The notes under the pieces: generated by a model
What the model saw: the letters and a program-made list of their open reading frames with translations, nothing else
The model's database searches: none
What the model was told of the DNA's origin: nothing
Program-made: the position numbers and the translations under genes
Assembly (NCBI RefSeq): GCF_013608025.1
Contig: NZ_VDLV01000012.1
Span: forward strand, 113,780 to 177,779
Direction of reading: 5' to 3'
DNA length: 64,000 nucleotides
Source: Pseudomonas brassicacearum subsp. neoaurantiaca
Lineage (GTDB): Bacteria > Pseudomonadota > Gammaproteobacteria > Pseudomonadales > Pseudomonadaceae
Part shown: positions 1 to 9,994 of the stretch, one piece after another
Layout of the letters: each line of letters begins with the position of its first letter
How positions within the stretch are numbered: position 1 is the first letter of the stretch

Positions 1-33
1 GGTCGGGAGTGGGTTAGTCATGGATGCCCCTGG

Positions 34-62
34 AAAACCACGCTCATGGCGCGTGGTTTTTT
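34..62. terminator. Rho-independent terminator of an upstream gene
   Basis: A perfect 10-bp stem (AAAACCACGC at 34-43 with GCGTGGTTTT at 51-60) closes a 7-nt loop and runs into a T tract. It probably ends a rightward transcript whose gene lies before the window; the stem would also work on the other strand. Confidence 0.8.
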
Positions 63-514
63 GTTGTCGAGGGGACCAGATTGGCTCACGGCGAAGGGCA
101 GATACCATAGGCAAACCGCCCGTTCTGAAAATTCAGAAGCGTCCTATAAAGGCGCGTTCCTATTCCTTAGGAAGTTGCCTACAGGGGAGCCGATTTCTTG
201 CAGAAATCAGTGGATGACGGACGTACTGGCCGTGATTTTTCCAATTCAGGAAGGGCAGGATCGAGCTTGGTAAAACGCTCTGGGTGTTCTGCCGAAATTC
301 ATTCGTGCAGGATTGTGCAGGGCGTTTTGCCTGTTCCTGGGTTAATTTAATTGGCTGACGATGCGATCACTCGCATCCAAAAGGCCCGGCGCAGACGCTT
401 GCTCGTGTGTGCACAAGAGAGCCCGATTAGCCTGAGCCAGTCTGCGATATCGAACCGATAACCCAACGGCAGATGGCTCGCCCCCCATAACTCGATAACG
501 ATGCGGGCGTGCCC
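63..514. other. Intergenic region without a supported gene
   Basis: No reading frame here has a ribosome-binding site or a recognisable product. Visible structure is a short palindrome TTCCTTAGGAA near 163-173 and a perfect 7-bp hairpin GATGCGA/TCGCATC at 360-377 with loop TCAC. The promoter of the following molybdenum hydroxylase operon must lie here, but I see no convincing -35/-10 pair. Confidence 0.5.
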
Positions 515-985
515 ATGATTACCCTGAAACTCAATGGAAAAGACCACACACTGGATGTGACCGAGGACATGCCGCTGCTATGGGCGATCCGAGACGTGGC
601 CGGCTACAACGGCACCAAGTTCGGCTGCGGCATGGGCTTGTGCGGCGCGTGCACCATTCATATCGACGGCGCTCCGGCGCGCAGTTGCATCACGCCGATC
701 GGCTCGGTGAAAGGCCAGGACATCAGCACCATCGACGCGCTTCATGTCGACCCGGTCGGGCAAGTGGTCCAGAAGGCCTGGCTGGATACCGCCGTGGCAC
801 AGTGCGGTTATTGCCAGGGCGGGCAAATCATGTCTGCCACGGCGTTGCTCAAGACCAATCCCAACCCCAGCGACGAGCAGATCGAAGAAGCCATGGCTGG
901 CAACATTTGCCGCTGCGGCACGTACAACCGGATCAAGACTGCGATCCGCCAGGCTTCCAGCCACTTGAAGGAGGCCAAGGCATGA
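515..985 (+). CDS. iorA: Isoquinoline 1-oxidoreductase-type small subunit, 2x[2Fe-2S]
   Basis: Small iron-sulfur subunit of a molybdenum hydroxylase of the IorAB/aldehyde dehydrogenase type; it passes electrons from the Mo centre in the partner subunit to an acceptor. The 156 residues hold a plant-type ferredoxin cluster (C38, C43, C46, C58) and the second cluster of the family (C97-x2-C100 and C132-x-C134 in ICRCGTY). ATG 515 is chosen because related proteins begin MITL; a GTG at 509 in frame is possible. The stop overlaps the start of the large subunit (ATGA), so the two are translationally coupled. The true substrate is unknown; isoquinoline is only the name-giving one. Confidence 0.85.
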   Translation: MITLKLNGKDHTLDVTEDMPLLWAIRDVAGYNGTKFGCGMGLCGACTIHIDGAPARSCITPIGSVKGQDISTIDALHVDPVGQVVQKAWLDTAVAQCGYCQGGQIMSATALLKTNPNPSDEQIEEAMAGNICRCGTYNRIKTAIRQASSHLKEAKA

Positions 986-3294
986 GCCGTCTGCCCAATG
1001 ATTTCGTGCTGAGCAACCTCAGCCGTCGGAGTTTCCTCAAGGGCGCCAGCGCCACCGGCGTGCTGGTGCTGGCGGCCACCTGGGGGGTGCCGGATGCCTT
1101 CGCCGAAGAGAAGAAATATGGCGCTGAGGGGATGCCCCATGGCGCGGTCGATGACCCCAAGATTTACGTAAGCATTGCCGCCGACGGTAGCGTGACCGTG
1201 ATCTGCAACCGTTCGGAAATGGGCCAGGGCGTACGCACCAGCCTGAGCATGGTGGTGGCCGACGAACTGGATGCCGACTGGGCGCTCGTCAAGGTTCGGC
1301 AAGCACCGGCGGACGAGGCGCGTTTTGGCAACCAGGACACTGACGGTTCGCGCAGCATGCGCCACTGGTACGAGCCGATGCGTCGCTGCGGTGCCGCCGC
1401 CCGGACCATGCTCGAACTGGCCGCCGCCGCCCAGTGGAAGGTGCCGGTTGGCGAATGCCACGCGCAACTGCACAAAGTGGTGCATCAGCCTTCAGGTCGA
1501 GAGTTGGGTTATGGCGAATTGGCTGCCGCCGCCAGTGCCTTGCCAGTGCCGGGGCGTGACAGCCTGCGTCTCAAGCAGCCCTCGGAGTTTCGCTATATCG
1601 GCAAGGAAGCGAGCCGCGCCATCGACGGTGCGGACATCGTCAACGGTCGCGCGGTGTTCGGCGCCGACGTGCATTTCGACGGCATGCTCTATGCCGTCGT
1701 GGCGCGCCCGCCGGTCTATGGCGGCAAGGTCAAGTCCGTCGACAGCAGTGCAGCGCTGAAAGTATCGGGCGTGGTCAAAGTGGTGCAGATCGAGGGGCGT
1801 CCGTTGCCCTCCGAATTCCAGCCGCTGGGCGGCGTCGCCGTGGTGGCGAAGAACACCTGGGCGGCGATCAAGGGCCGCGAAGCACTGAAAATCCAATGGG
1901 ACGATGGCCCGAATGCCGGTTACGACTCCATTGCCTACCGCAAGGAACTGGAAGCCGCCGCTCGCAAGCCGGGAAAAGTCCTGCGCAGCACCGGCGACCT
2001 CGACGCCGCGCTGGCCAAGGCCGATTCGACGTTGGAGGCTTCGTACTACCTGCCGCACCTGTCCCAGTCGCCCATGGAACCGATGGTCGCCGTCGCCCGG
2101 TTCGAGGACGGCCAATGCGAAGCCTGGGCGCCGAGCCAGGACCCGCAGGTCACCCGTGAACGCGTGGCCGAGCGCCTGGGCATTCCTTTCGAGAAGGTCA
2201 CGGTCAACATCACGTTGTTGGGCGGCGGTTTCGGGCGCAAGGCAAAACCCGACTTTGTCGTCGAAGCGGCCGTGCTGGCCAAGGAGTTTCCCGGCCAGGC
2301 AGTACGGGTGCAATGGACCCGGGAGGACGACATTCATCATTCGTACTTCCACACCGTCTCGGCCGAATACCTGAAGGCCAGCCTGAACCAGGACGGGCTG
2401 CCCTCCGGTTGGCTGCACCGCACCGTGGCCCCGACAATCACCGCGCTGTTCGCGCCGGGCGCGATCCACCAAGCGCCGTTCGAAGTGGGGATGGGCGTGA
2501 CGAACATGGCCTACGCCATTCCTAACATGCGCCTGGAAAATCCCGAGGCGGTGGCCCACACGCGGGTTGGCTGGTACCGCTCGGTGTCGAATATTCCCCA
2601 TGGGTTCGCTATCCAGAGCTTCATCGACGAATTGGCGCACAAGGCCGGCCAGGATCCGCTGAAGTATCACCTCAAACTGCTCGGCCCGGACCGCAAGATC
2701 GATCCGAACAGCCTCAATGACACTAACTACCGTGAATCCCCCGAGCTCTATCCCATCGATACGGCGCGAATCCGCACCGTGCTGGAAACCGCCGCGAAGG
2801 CTGCCGGTTGGGGGCGTGTGCTACCCAAGGGACGAGGATTGGGATTGGCGGTGCATTACAGCTTCGTCACTTACGTGGCGGCGGCGCTCGAAGTCGAGGT
2901 CAAGGACGACGGCACGGTAATCGTGCACAAGGCGGACATCGCCGTGGATTGTGGCCCGCAGATCAACCCTGAGCGCATCCGCTCGCAGTTCGAAGGCGCC
3001 TGCGTCATGGGCCTGGGTAACGCGATGGTCGGGGAGATCAGTTTCAAGGACGGCAAGGTCCAGCAGGATAATTTCCACATGTACGAAGTCGCGCGCATGT
3101 CCCTGGCTCCGAAGGAAGTCGCGGTGCACATGGTCACTCCGCCGGGTGAGGTGCCGTTGGGCGGTGTCGGCGAGCCGGGCGTGCCACCTATTGCACCAGC
3201 CCTGTGCAACGCGATCTTCGCCGCCACCGGCAAGCGTATCCGTGATCTGCCCGTGCGTTATCAGCTGCAAGGCTGGCAACAGGCCAAAGCCTGA
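982..3294 (+). CDS. iorB: Isoquinoline 1-oxidoreductase-type large Mo subunit, Tat-exported
   Basis: Molybdopterin-binding catalytic subunit, 770 residues, partner of the preceding gene. The N-terminus carries a twin-arginine signal (SRRSFLKG, R15/R16, then a hydrophobic stretch and AFA at about residue 35), so the folded, cofactor-loaded complex should be exported to the periplasm. The glycine-rich LLGGGFGRKA and the C-terminal GVGEPGVPP motif, whose Glu is the catalytic base in this family, are both present. The frame stays open far upstream over iorA, but ATG 982 overlaps the iorA stop and gives a proper Tat N-terminus. Such enzymes hydroxylate N-heterocycles or oxidise aldehydes; the substrate cannot be told from sequence. 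Confidence 0.85.
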   Translation: MSRLPNDFVLSNLSRRSFLKGASATGVLVLAATWGVPDAFAEEKKYGAEGMPHGAVDDPKIYVSIAADGSVTVICNRSEMGQGVRTSLSMVVADELDADWALVKVRQAPADEARFGNQDTDGSRSMRHWYEPMRRCGAAARTMLELAAAAQWKVPVGECHAQLHKVVHQPSGRELGYGELAAAASALPVPGRDSLRLKQPSEFRYIGKEASRAIDGADIVNGRAVFGADVHFDGMLYAVVARPPVYGGKVKSVDSSAALKVSGVVKVVQIEGRPLPSEFQPLGGVAVVAKNTWAAIKGREALKIQWDDGPNAGYDSIAYRKELEAAARKPGKVLRSTGDLDAALAKADSTLEASYYLPHLSQSPMEPMVAVARFEDGQCEAWAPSQDPQVTRERVAERLGIPFEKVTVNITLLGGGFGRKAKPDFVVEAAVLAKEFPGQAVRVQWTREDDIHHSYFHTVSAEYLKASLNQDGLPSGWLHRTVAPTITALFAPGAIHQAPFEVGMGVTNMAYAIPNMRLENPEAVAHTRVGWYRSVSNIPHGFAIQSFIDELAHKAGQDPLKYHLKLLGPDRKIDPNSLNDTNYRESPELYPIDTARIRTVLETAAKAAGWGRVLPKGRGLGLAVHYSFVTYVAAALEVEVKDDGTVIVHKADIAVDCGPQINPERIRSQFEGACVMGLGNAMVGEISFKDGKVQQDNFHMYEVARMSLAPKEVAVHMVTPPGEVPLGGVGEPGVPPIAPALCNAIFAATGKRIRDLPVRYQLQGWQQAKA

Positions 3295-4265
3295 TGGACA
3301 GCGTTGACCTGAACGTATTGCGCAGCGTGCTGGAATGGCGTTGCGCCGGCCAGCGGGTGGTGTTGTTCACTGTGGTCCAGACCTGGGGTACCGCGCCAAG
3401 GCCTCCGGGGGCCATGTTGGCCCTGCGCGAGGATGGCGTGGTGATCGGGTCGGTGTCGGGCGGCTGTGTCGAGGATGACCTGATCGCCCGACTGCACGAC
3501 GGGCGCATTCCGGCGGACGGTCCGCCGGTGCAACTCATCACCTACGGCGTCACCCGCGAGGAGGCGGCGCGCTTCGGCCTGCCGTGTGGCGGCACCTTGC
3601 GCCTGACGGAGGAACGGGTGGGCGATCCTCACTGGGTTGCCGAGTTGCTGGAGCGTTGCGAGGCCCATGAGATCGTCGCCCGTGAGCTGACGATTGCAAC
3701 TGGTCGCGTGACTCTGGCTCCGGCGAGCAAAACTGACGCCCTGGTGTTCGATGGGCAGGTGCTGCGCGCCATTTATGGCCCTCGTTGGCGGCTTTTGTTG
3801 ATCGGCGCCGGGCAGCTGTCCCGCTACGTGGCGGAAATGGCTCGCTTGCTGGATTTCGAGGTGTTGATCTGTGATCCGCGCAAGGAGTTCGTCTACGGTT
3901 GGGAAGAGCAACATGGCCGCTTTGTCTCGGGCATGCCCGACGAGGCCGTGCTGAGCATCCAGACTGACGAGCGCACAGCCATCGTAGCCTTGACCCACGA
4001 TCCACGTTTGGATGACATGGCGCTGCTCACCGCCCTGGACTCCAAGGCTTTCTACGTTGGTGCCCTGGGCTCGCGGGTCAACAGCCAGAAGCGGCGGGAT
4101 AACCTGGCTCAGCTAGGCTTGTCCGCAGAGGCGATCGGACGCCTGCACGGGCCGATCGGCTTGCACATCGGCAGCCACACCCCGGCGGAAATCGCCTTGT
4201 CGCTGCTGGCTGAAATCGTGGCCATCAAGAATGGCGTGGAGCTGCGGCAAAAAAAATCGCTGTAG
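3294..4265 (+). CDS. XdhC/CoxI family molybdenum enzyme maturation protein
   Basis: A 323-residue XdhC-family protein. Members bind the molybdenum cofactor, help add the terminal sulfur or nucleotide and insert it into xanthine dehydrogenase-like enzymes. The N-terminal XdhC domain (SVSGGCVEDD, GLPCGGT) is followed by a C-terminal Rossmann-like half with LLLIGAGQLSRYVAEMA. The ATG shares one base with the iorB stop, so it is coupled to the enzyme it presumably matures. It acts in the cytoplasm before Tat export of IorB. Confidence 0.85.
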   Translation: MDSVDLNVLRSVLEWRCAGQRVVLFTVVQTWGTAPRPPGAMLALREDGVVIGSVSGGCVEDDLIARLHDGRIPADGPPVQLITYGVTREEAARFGLPCGGTLRLTEERVGDPHWVAELLERCEAHEIVARELTIATGRVTLAPASKTDALVFDGQVLRAIYGPRWRLLLIGAGQLSRYVAEMARLLDFEVLICDPRKEFVYGWEEQHGRFVSGMPDEAVLSIQTDERTAIVALTHDPRLDDMALLTALDSKAFYVGALGSRVNSQKRRDNLAQLGLSAEAIGRLHGPIGLHIGSHTPAEIALSLLAEIVAIKNGVELRQKKSL

Positions 4266-4285
4266 GCCGTGGGCGAGGAGGGCGT

Positions 4286-4876
4286 ATGGGAAAATCGATA
4301 GGCGTGATTATCCTGGCAGCGGGATCGGGCAGTCGTTTCCGTCAGGTGGCCGGTGCGGACAAGGATAAGTTGCTGGCCGACTGCACGGGGCGTGATGGCG
4401 CCGTCCGGTCGGTGATCGAACATGTACTGGTCAACCTGCCTGCGTCACTGGGAAAACGCGTGCTGGTGGCGAGCAAGGGGCGGCCGCAAGCCGTTCGGAT
4501 AGCCCAGGCTTACGGGTGCGACTTTGTCGAACTGGACTCGACCGGGTTGGGCGACAGCATTGCTGCGGGCGTCCAGGCCTGCCCGGACCTTGATGGATGG
4601 CTGATTGTTTTGGGCGATATGCCTTTTATCTTGCCGTCCAGCATCGAGCGGGTGGCGGCGGGGATACGCGAGGATGGCATCAGTGTTCCGGTCCTGGCGG
4701 GTGAGTACGGGCATCCGGTGGGATTTGGTCGTGGGTTTGGACCGAAACTGATGGGGCTGACAGGCGATCGTGGTGCCAAGGTGCTTTTTGCCGGGGCGCA
4801 GGTGGCCGAAGTCCCGGTGGATGATCTAGGCGTCACATGGGATGTGGATGTGCCTGAGGCGCTGGCCTTTAAATAA
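4286..4876 (+). CDS. MobA/MocA-like molybdenum cofactor nucleotidyltransferase
   Basis: A 196-residue nucleotidyltransferase with the signature ILAAGSGSRF at the N-terminus and the metal-binding GDMPF near residue 110. It is closest to MocA-type enzymes that attach CMP to the molybdenum cofactor, producing the dinucleotide form used by hydroxylases like IorAB; a GMP-forming MobA role is less likely given the operon. It starts 20 nt after the XdhC-family gene and ends the operon. Confidence 0.8.
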   Translation: MGKSIGVIILAAGSGSRFRQVAGADKDKLLADCTGRDGAVRSVIEHVLVNLPASLGKRVLVASKGRPQAVRIAQAYGCDFVELDSTGLGDSIAAGVQACPDLDGWLIVLGDMPFILPSSIERVAAGIREDGISVPVLAGEYGHPVGFGRGFGPKLMGLTGDRGAKVLFAGAQVAEVPVDDLGVTWDVDVPEALAFK

Positions 4877-4922
4877 ATCTTATTGATGAACAGTGATTCT
4901 GTGTCGGTAGCACATCTCCTGA

Positions 4923-5011
4923 TGTGGGAGCGAGCCTGCTCGCGATAGCGGTGTGTCAGCTTGCGATGAAGTGACTGCGTCGCCGCCTTCGCGAGCAGGC
5001 TCGCTCCCACA
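4923..5011. repeat. REPIN: two inverted REP elements
   Basis: Two inverted copies of the REP core (TGTGGGAGCGAGCCTGCTCG and its complement) lie about 40 nt apart and form one long hairpin. This is the most common REP family in this window; it occupies the space between the convergent Mo operon and rne. Confidence 0.9.
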
Positions 5012-5076
5012 TTGGATTTTCAGTGGCTATAAATCTTGTGCAAGGGCGCAGCTCTTGTGGATAAGTCCGAAGGCAT

Positions 5077-5115
5077 AAAAAAGCCCCGCCTGGCATGACC
5101 AGGCGGGGCTTTTTA
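5077..5115. terminator. Bidirectional rho-independent terminator of rne
   Basis: A very strong hairpin: AAGCCCCGCCTGG (5081-5093) pairs with CCAGGCGGGGCTT (5099-5111), loop CATGA, flanked by A and T runs on both sides. It lies just past the rne stop and can end both the leftward rne transcript and read-through from the Mo operon. Confidence 0.92.
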
Positions 5116-5128
5116 CTGGGCGGTGGAA

Positions 5129-8100
5129 TCAGGCGTGAGGTTTAGGCTCGTGCTCTTTTTCCAGGGCTTCAGTGTGGCGCGGAGCAACTTCGACTTCTTC
5201 AGCGGTGTGCTGGGGCTCGTCGAACGCCGGGGCTGCTGGTTCGGCTGGGGTTTCAGCGGCCGGGGCAGGGGCTGCCTCGACGACTTCTTCCACGACTGGA
5301 GCCGGTTCGGCAGCAGGCGCTTGAGCGGCGGCAGCGGCAGCTTGTTCGGCTTCCTTCTGCAGGCGCTCGGCTTCACGCTTGCGGCGACGCACTTCACGTG
5401 GATCGTTCGGGGCGCGGCCATTCGCGGTCAGGGCGCTGGCAGGTGCAGGCTCTTGCGCGGGGGCAGGCGCTTCGACAGCCACCGGTGCTTCGACCACTGG
5501 AGCGGGTTCGACCATTTCTGGCTCGACCGCTTTTACGAGCTCTGGCGTTGGCTCAGGCTCGACAACAGGTGCTGGTGCGGCTGGCTCTGCGGTCCAGTTG
5601 AATGCAGTCTGCTCCTCGCGGGCAGGCTCTGGAGCCTTTTCCTCTGCCGGTGCCTCGACAACCGGTTCGGCAGCGACGACGGAGGCTTCAGCGACCGGCG
5701 TTGGCTCGGCGGCGACTTCAGCTTCAGGCTGGGCTTCACGTGCCGGCGCAAGTTCCACTTCTGGCGAAGCGGTGACTTCTACCGGGGCAGTGGATTCGAC
5801 GACAGGGGCTTCAACTGGCGCGTCTTCCACCGCAGCGGTGGCGCGTTCAGCCTGCTCGTTTGCCTGGGCTTCGGCCGGAGCGCTGATCGCACTGCTGGCA
5901 ACGGCCGCGGTGACGGCCAGGCCGGCAGCCAGGTCGGCAGCGCTTGGCGCTTCGGCGTTTTCGGAGGACTCGGATTCTTCCGAGCCTTCGATCACGTTGC
6001 CGTTGGCATCGCGCTGACGCTCACGACGGTTGCTGCGACGACGCTGGCCACGGGAGCGACGACGTGGACGATCGCCTTCGGCGATATCCTGGCCATCTTC
6101 CTGTACTTGCTCTTCGGCGTTCAGCAGTTCTTCTTCGCTGGCAGCGGCGGCGGCCTGCTCGGCGCGAGGCTGGCGTTCTTCACGTGGAGGACGCGGTGCG
6201 CGTTCTTCGCGAGGCTGGCGAGCCGGACGCTCTTCAGCAGTGGCGGCAGCGGCTACAGCGGCGGCCGGGGCGGCATCCAGTGGCTCGCGCAGTTCGCGAA
6301 CACGTTCTTCACGCTCGCCACGCGGCTTGCGATCTTCACGCGGCGCACGAGGCTGACGCTCTTCACGCGGCGGACGCGGTGCTCGCTCTTCGCGGGCTAC
6401 GGCTGGCGCTTCTTCGCGGACTTCGCGAGGCTGGCGTTCTTCGCGCGGCTCACGTGGCGCGCGCTCTTCACGCGGTGCACGTTCTTCGCGGGGCTTGCGC
6501 TCTTCGTCGCGACGACCGTTGCGGTTGCGGGTTTGCTGGCGACCGTTGCGGCGCTCTTCGTTGCGGGCAGGGCGCTCGGTAGCGGCCGGCTTGGCGACGA
6601 CGGCCGGGGCGGCAGGCTCTTCCTTGGTGGCGAACAGGCTGACCAGGGACTTCACCAGGCCTTTGAACAGGCTTGGCTCTGGTGCTGCGACCGGGGTCGC
6701 GACCGGAGCGGCCACTTCGGTCGGAACCGGAGCGTTGGCGCGGGCCGGAGCGGTCTTGACCGCTGCTTCCTGGCGAACCAGGGTGCGAGTGGCGGCAGCC
6801 GGCTGCACGTCTTCCACTTCGGCAGCGGCAGCAGCGATTTCGTAGCTGGACTGGTTGGTGTGGGCTTCAGGGCTGTCATCGCGCAGGCGCTGCACTTCGA
6901 AGTGCGGCGTCTCGAGGTGATCGTTCGGCAGGATGACGATGCGGGCACGGGTACGCAGTTCGATCTTGGTGATCGAGTTGCGTTTTTCGTTGAGCAGGAA
7001 CGCGGCCACCGGGATCGGCACCTGGGCACGGACTTCGGCGGTGCGGTCTTTCAGGGCTTCTTCTTCGATCAGGCGCAGGATCGCCAGGGACAGCGATTCA
7101 ACATCACGGATGATGCCGGTGCCGTTGCAACGCGGGCAAACGATGCCGCTGCTTTCGCCCAGGGACGGACGCAGGCGTTGACGGGACATTTCCAGCAGGC
7201 CGAAGCGCGAGATGCGACCGACCTGTACGCGGGCGCGGTCGGCCTCCAGGCACTCACGGACCTTTTCTTCCACGGCGCGCTGGTTCTTGGCCGGGGTCAT
7301 GTCGATGAAGTCGATGACAATCAGGCCGCCGATATCACGCAGGCGCAACTGACGAGCGATTTCCTCGGCGGCTTCAAGGTTGGTCTGCAAAGCGGTTTCT
7401 TCGATGTCGCTGCCTTTGGTGGCGCGTGCCGAATTGATGTCGATGGACACCAGGGCTTCGGTCGGATCGATGACGATGGAACCGCCGGACGGCAGCTCGA
7501 CGACGCGCTGGAAAGCGGTCTCGATCTGGCTTTCGATCTGGAAGCGGTTGAACAGCGGAACGCTGTCTTCGTAGAGCTTGATCTTGCTGGCGTACTGCGG
7601 CATCACCTGGCGGATGAAGGTCAGGGCTTCGTCCTGGGCTTCGACGCTGTCGATCAGCACTTCGCCGATGTCCTGGCGCAGGTAGTCGCGGATGGCGCGG
7701 ATGATCACGTTGCTTTCCTGGTAGATCAGGAACGGCGCGGAGCGATCCAGCGAAGCTTCTTTGATGGCGGTCCACAGTTGCAGCAGGTAGTCGAGGTCCC
7801 ACTGCATTTCTTCGCTGCTGCGGCCCAGGCCGGCAGTGCGAACGATCAGGCCCATGTCGGCGGGTGCGACCAGGCCGTTGAGGGCTTCACGCAGTTCGTT
7901 GCGCTCTTCGCCTTCGATGCGACGGGAAATGCCGCCAGCACGCGGGTTGTTCGGCATCAGGACCAGGTAACGGCCGGCGAGGCTGATGAAGGTGGTCAGG
8001 GCGGCGCCCTTGTTGCCACGTTCTTCTTTCTCGACCTGGACAATGACTTCCTGGCCTTCGCTCAGGACGTCCTTGATGTTGACGCGGCCTTCGGGGGCCT

Positions 8101-8338
8101 TCTTGAAGTATTCGCGGGAGATTTCTTTGAGGGGCAGGAAGCCGTGGCGCTCGGAGCCGAAATCGACAAAGGCAGCCTCAAGGCTTGGTTCGATGCGAGT
8201 AATCCGGCCTTTATAGATGTTGGCCTTCTTCTGCTCGCGTGCACCGGATTCGATATCCAGGTCGTAGAGGCGCTGGCCGTCTACCAGTGCAACACGCAAC
8301 TCTTCGGGTTGAGTTGCGTTAATCAGCATTCTTTTCAT
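5129..8338 (-). CDS. rne: Ribonuclease E
   Basis: Essential endoribonuclease and degradosome scaffold, 1069 residues. The N-terminal catalytic half has the S1 domain (about 35-125), the DNase I-like domain with the two metal-binding aspartates D300 ([12 protein letters not shown]) and D343 (VIDFID), and the zinc-link C401-P-R-C404 that holds the tetramer. The C-terminal half is disordered, with Arg/Glu-rich stretches (RNA binding) and a long Ala/Glu/Pro/Val tail. ATG 8338 ([10 protein letters not shown]) is the family start. The gene is preceded by a very long leader and followed by a strong terminator. It is presumably autoregulated, as in Escherichia coli. An RraB-type inhibitor is encoded at 52.85 kb. 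Confidence 0.97.
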   Translation of the reverse strand: MKRMLINATQPEELRVALVDGQRLYDLDIESGAREQKKANIYKGRITRIEPSLEAAFVDFGSERHGFLPLKEISREYFKKAPEGRVNIKDVLSEGQEVIVQVEKEERGNKGAALTTFISLAGRYLVLMPNNPRAGGISRRIEGEERNELREALNGLVAPADMGLIVRTAGLGRSSEEMQWDLDYLLQLWTAIKEASLDRSAPFLIYQESNVIIRAIRDYLRQDIGEVLIDSVEAQDEALTFIRQVMPQYASKIKLYEDSVPLFNRFQIESQIETAFQRVVELPSGGSIVIDPTEALVSIDINSARATKGSDIEETALQTNLEAAEEIARQLRLRDIGGLIVIDFIDMTPAKNQRAVEEKVRECLEADRARVQVGRISRFGLLEMSRQRLRPSLGESSGIVCPRCNGTGIIRDVESLSLAILRLIEEEALKDRTAEVRAQVPIPVAAFLLNEKRNSITKIELRTRARIVILPNDHLETPHFEVQRLRDDSPEAHTNQSSYEIAAAAAEVEDVQPAAATRTLVRQEAAVKTAPARANAPVPTEVAAPVATPVAAPEPSLFKGLVKSLVSLFATKEEPAAPAVVAKPAATERPARNEERRNGRQQTRNRNGRRDEERKPREERAPREERAPREPREERQPREVREEAPAVAREERAPRPPREERQPRAPREDRKPRGEREERVRELREPLDAAPAAAVAAAATAEERPARQPREERAPRPPREERQPRAEQAAAAASEEELLNAEEQVQEDGQDIAEGDRPRRRSRGQRRRSNRRERQRDANGNVIEGSEESESSENAEAPSAADLAAGLAVTAAVASSAISAPAEAQANEQAERATAAVEDAPVEAPVVESTAPVEVTASPEVELAPAREAQPEAEVAAEPTPVAEASVVAAEPVVEAPAEEKAPEPAREEQTAFNWTAEPAAPAPVVEPEPTPELVKAVEPEMVEPAPVVEAPVAVEAPAPAQEPAPASALTANGRAPNDPREVRRRKREAERLQKEAEQAAAAAAQAPAAEPAPVVEEVVEAAPAPAAETPAEPAAPAFDEPQHTAEEVEVAPRHTEALEKEHEPKPHA

Positions 8339-8979
8339 GTAGTACCGTCGGTTTCCGGGCTGCCGGAAACGGCGTTCGGCACACACGACTTCTCACGGTC
8401 GGTGTCAGGTGCGTCCTGGAGATGGCAGTGCCATTCCAGTGTCCAGCGAGTTCGACCCAATGGCGGCGAAGTCGCGACGGACGCGTCCTGCTTGCTGGTA
8501 CTCAAGCACTCAGTCAGGAGGAGGAATCAACCGGCGCCTGTGGACGAGATGAAGCGTCTAAATATAAGCCTAGTGCTACACAGTCCGACGGTTGTACATC
8601 TCCACCCTACACGTATCCCTGATAATTCGGGTGCTGCCGCGCGCAGAATCCGCAGCGGGTTGGCATTTACCGTGAGCTCCGAAAGGGGAGGTCACGCATC
8701 ATGGCTAATTTAGGCGTTGTTTCCGAAGCTCTCGCTCGGGGTCGTTTCCGGGTGACTGCACTTTGTGAACTGGCCGTGAATGTGGCACGCAAGGCGAGTC
8801 AGAACTCTGCTTTGCGGCGTATTTCAGGCCTCATGTCACCTGCGCTCGTTACACCTGCAAACTCTGCCGTTACGTAGCAAGAACCCCGTAGGACGGCCTC
8901 TCGTCCTCGTGAATTGCGTTGGTCAGGGCCGGTTTTTGACCGCTAGTCCGCTGTCCAGCCGCTTTTGGCGGCGTTCGCG
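8339..8979 (-). promoter_or_regulatory. Long 5' leader of rne (about 636 nt)
   Basis: The predicted rne start site near 8974 leaves about 636 nt of untranslated leader before ATG 8338. No real gene is seen here on either strand. In E. coli a 361-nt rne leader folds into hairpins recognised by RNase E itself; the same role is inferred here from length and position, not from a matched structure. Confidence 0.6.
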
Positions 8980-9008
8980 ACTATAGCAGCAATGATTAAG
9001 TGCTTCAA
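8980..9008 (-). promoter_or_regulatory. Sigma-70 promoter of rne
   Basis: On the minus strand TTGAAG (9008-9003) is followed after exactly 17 bp by TATAGT (8985-8980). This predicts a start near 8974. The -35 overlaps the region just upstream of the rluC -10 on the other strand. Confidence 0.7.
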
Positions 9009-9021
9009 TTCCATAAAAAAT

Positions 9022-9030
9022 TGTTATGAT
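9022..9030 (+). promoter_or_regulatory. Extended -10 promoter of rluC
   Basis: TGTTATGAT at 9022-9030 matches the extended -10 (TGnTATAAT) at all but one position. The expected start, 7-8 nt downstream, falls on the A of the rluC ATG at 9038, so the mRNA would be leaderless. No clear -35 is present, which an extended -10 does not require. Confidence 0.6.
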
Positions 9031-9037
9031 CGCCGCC

Positions 9038-9994
9038 ATGACGACTACTGCCCCTTCGACCCCTGGCGTTCAACTGCTTGAGGTCTCGCCGGAATATGCC
9101 GGCCAACGAATCGATAATTTCTTGCTAGCCCGGCTCAAAGGCGTGCCCAAGACCTTGATCTACCGCATTTTGCGCAAAGGCGAAGTGCGGGTGAACAAAG
9201 GTCGGATCAAGCCCGAGTACAAGCTCCAGGCTGGTGACATCGTGCGCGTGCCGCCGGTTCGCGTGCCCGAGCGCGATGAGCCGGTGCCCCTGGCCCAGGG
9301 GCTGCTGCAGCGCCTTGAAGCCTCGATTATCTATGAAGACAAAGCCCTGATCGTGGTCAACAAGCCCGCAGGCATTGCGGTCCATGGTGGCAGCGGCCTG
9401 AATTTCGGCGTGATCGAAGCCTTTCGTCAGTTGCGTCCAGATACCAAGGAATTGGAGCTGGTTCATCGCCTCGACCGCGATACTTCCGGTCTGCTGATGA
9501 TCGCCAAGAAGCGCAGCATGTTGCGTCACCTGCACGAGCAATTGCGTGGCGATGGTGTCGACAAGCGCTACATGGCGCTGGTACGTGGGCGTTGGGATAC
9601 CTCCGTCAAGCAAGTCCGTGCACCGTTGCTCAAGAGCAACCTGCGTTCAGGCGAGCGCATGGTGGAGGTCAACGAGGAAGGCAAGGAGGCGCTGACCATA
9701 TTCAAGGTGCTTCGGCGCTTCGGCGACTTTGCCACCATGGTCGAGGCCAAGCCGGTCACCGGCCGCACCCACCAGATCCGCGTCCACACGCTGCATGCCG
9801 GACACTGCATCGCCGGCGACAGCAAATACGGCGATGACGATTTCACCAAGGAAATCCGCGACTTGGGTGGCAAGCGCCTGTTTCTGCATGCCTACATGTT
9901 GACCGTGCCGCTGCCCGATGGCGGCGAGCTGAAATTGCAGGCTCCCGTCGATGATATGTGGGCCAAAACCGTGGAGCGGTTGAGTGCATCCTGA
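9038..9994 (+). CDS. rluC: 23S rRNA pseudouridine synthase RluC
   Basis: Makes pseudouridine at 955/2504/2580 of 23S rRNA (E. coli numbering). The 318 residues contain an N-terminal S4 RNA-binding domain ([20 protein letters not shown]) and the RluA-type catalytic motif [12 protein letters not shown] with the active-site Asp. It sits divergent to rne as in other pseudomonads. ATG 9038 (MTTTAP) is preferred; ATG 9026 lies inside the predicted -10. No Shine-Dalgarno sequence precedes either start. Confidence 0.95.
   Translation: MTTTAPSTPGVQLLEVSPEYAGQRIDNFLLARLKGVPKTLIYRILRKGEVRVNKGRIKPEYKLQAGDIVRVPPVRVPERDEPVPLAQGLLQRLEASIIYEDKALIVVNKPAGIAVHGGSGLNFGVIEAFRQLRPDTKELELVHRLDRDTSGLLMIAKKRSMLRHLHEQLRGDGVDKRYMALVRGRWDTSVKQVRAPLLKSNLRSGERMVEVNEEGKEALTIFKVLRRFGDFATMVEAKPVTGRTHQIRVHTLHAGHCIAGDSKYGDDDFTKEIRDLGGKRLFLHAYMLTVPLPDGGELKLQAPVDDMWAKTVERLSAS

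Noticed and set aside
46..273. A 75-codon ORF in the first intergenic region
   Set aside because: It begins inside the terminator hairpin, has no ribosome-binding site and no family resemblance.
580..981. Longer N-terminus for the IorB subunit
   Set aside because: The frame is open over iorA but the sequence there is Arg/His-rich shadow; ATG 982 with a Tat signal is the credible start.
5123..8713. A very long open frame on the plus strand opposite rne
   Set aside because: It mirrors the GC-rich, low-complexity rne sequence; the composition (Gly/Arg/Phe-rich) is nonsense-like, it has no domain, and rne on the other strand is unambiguous.
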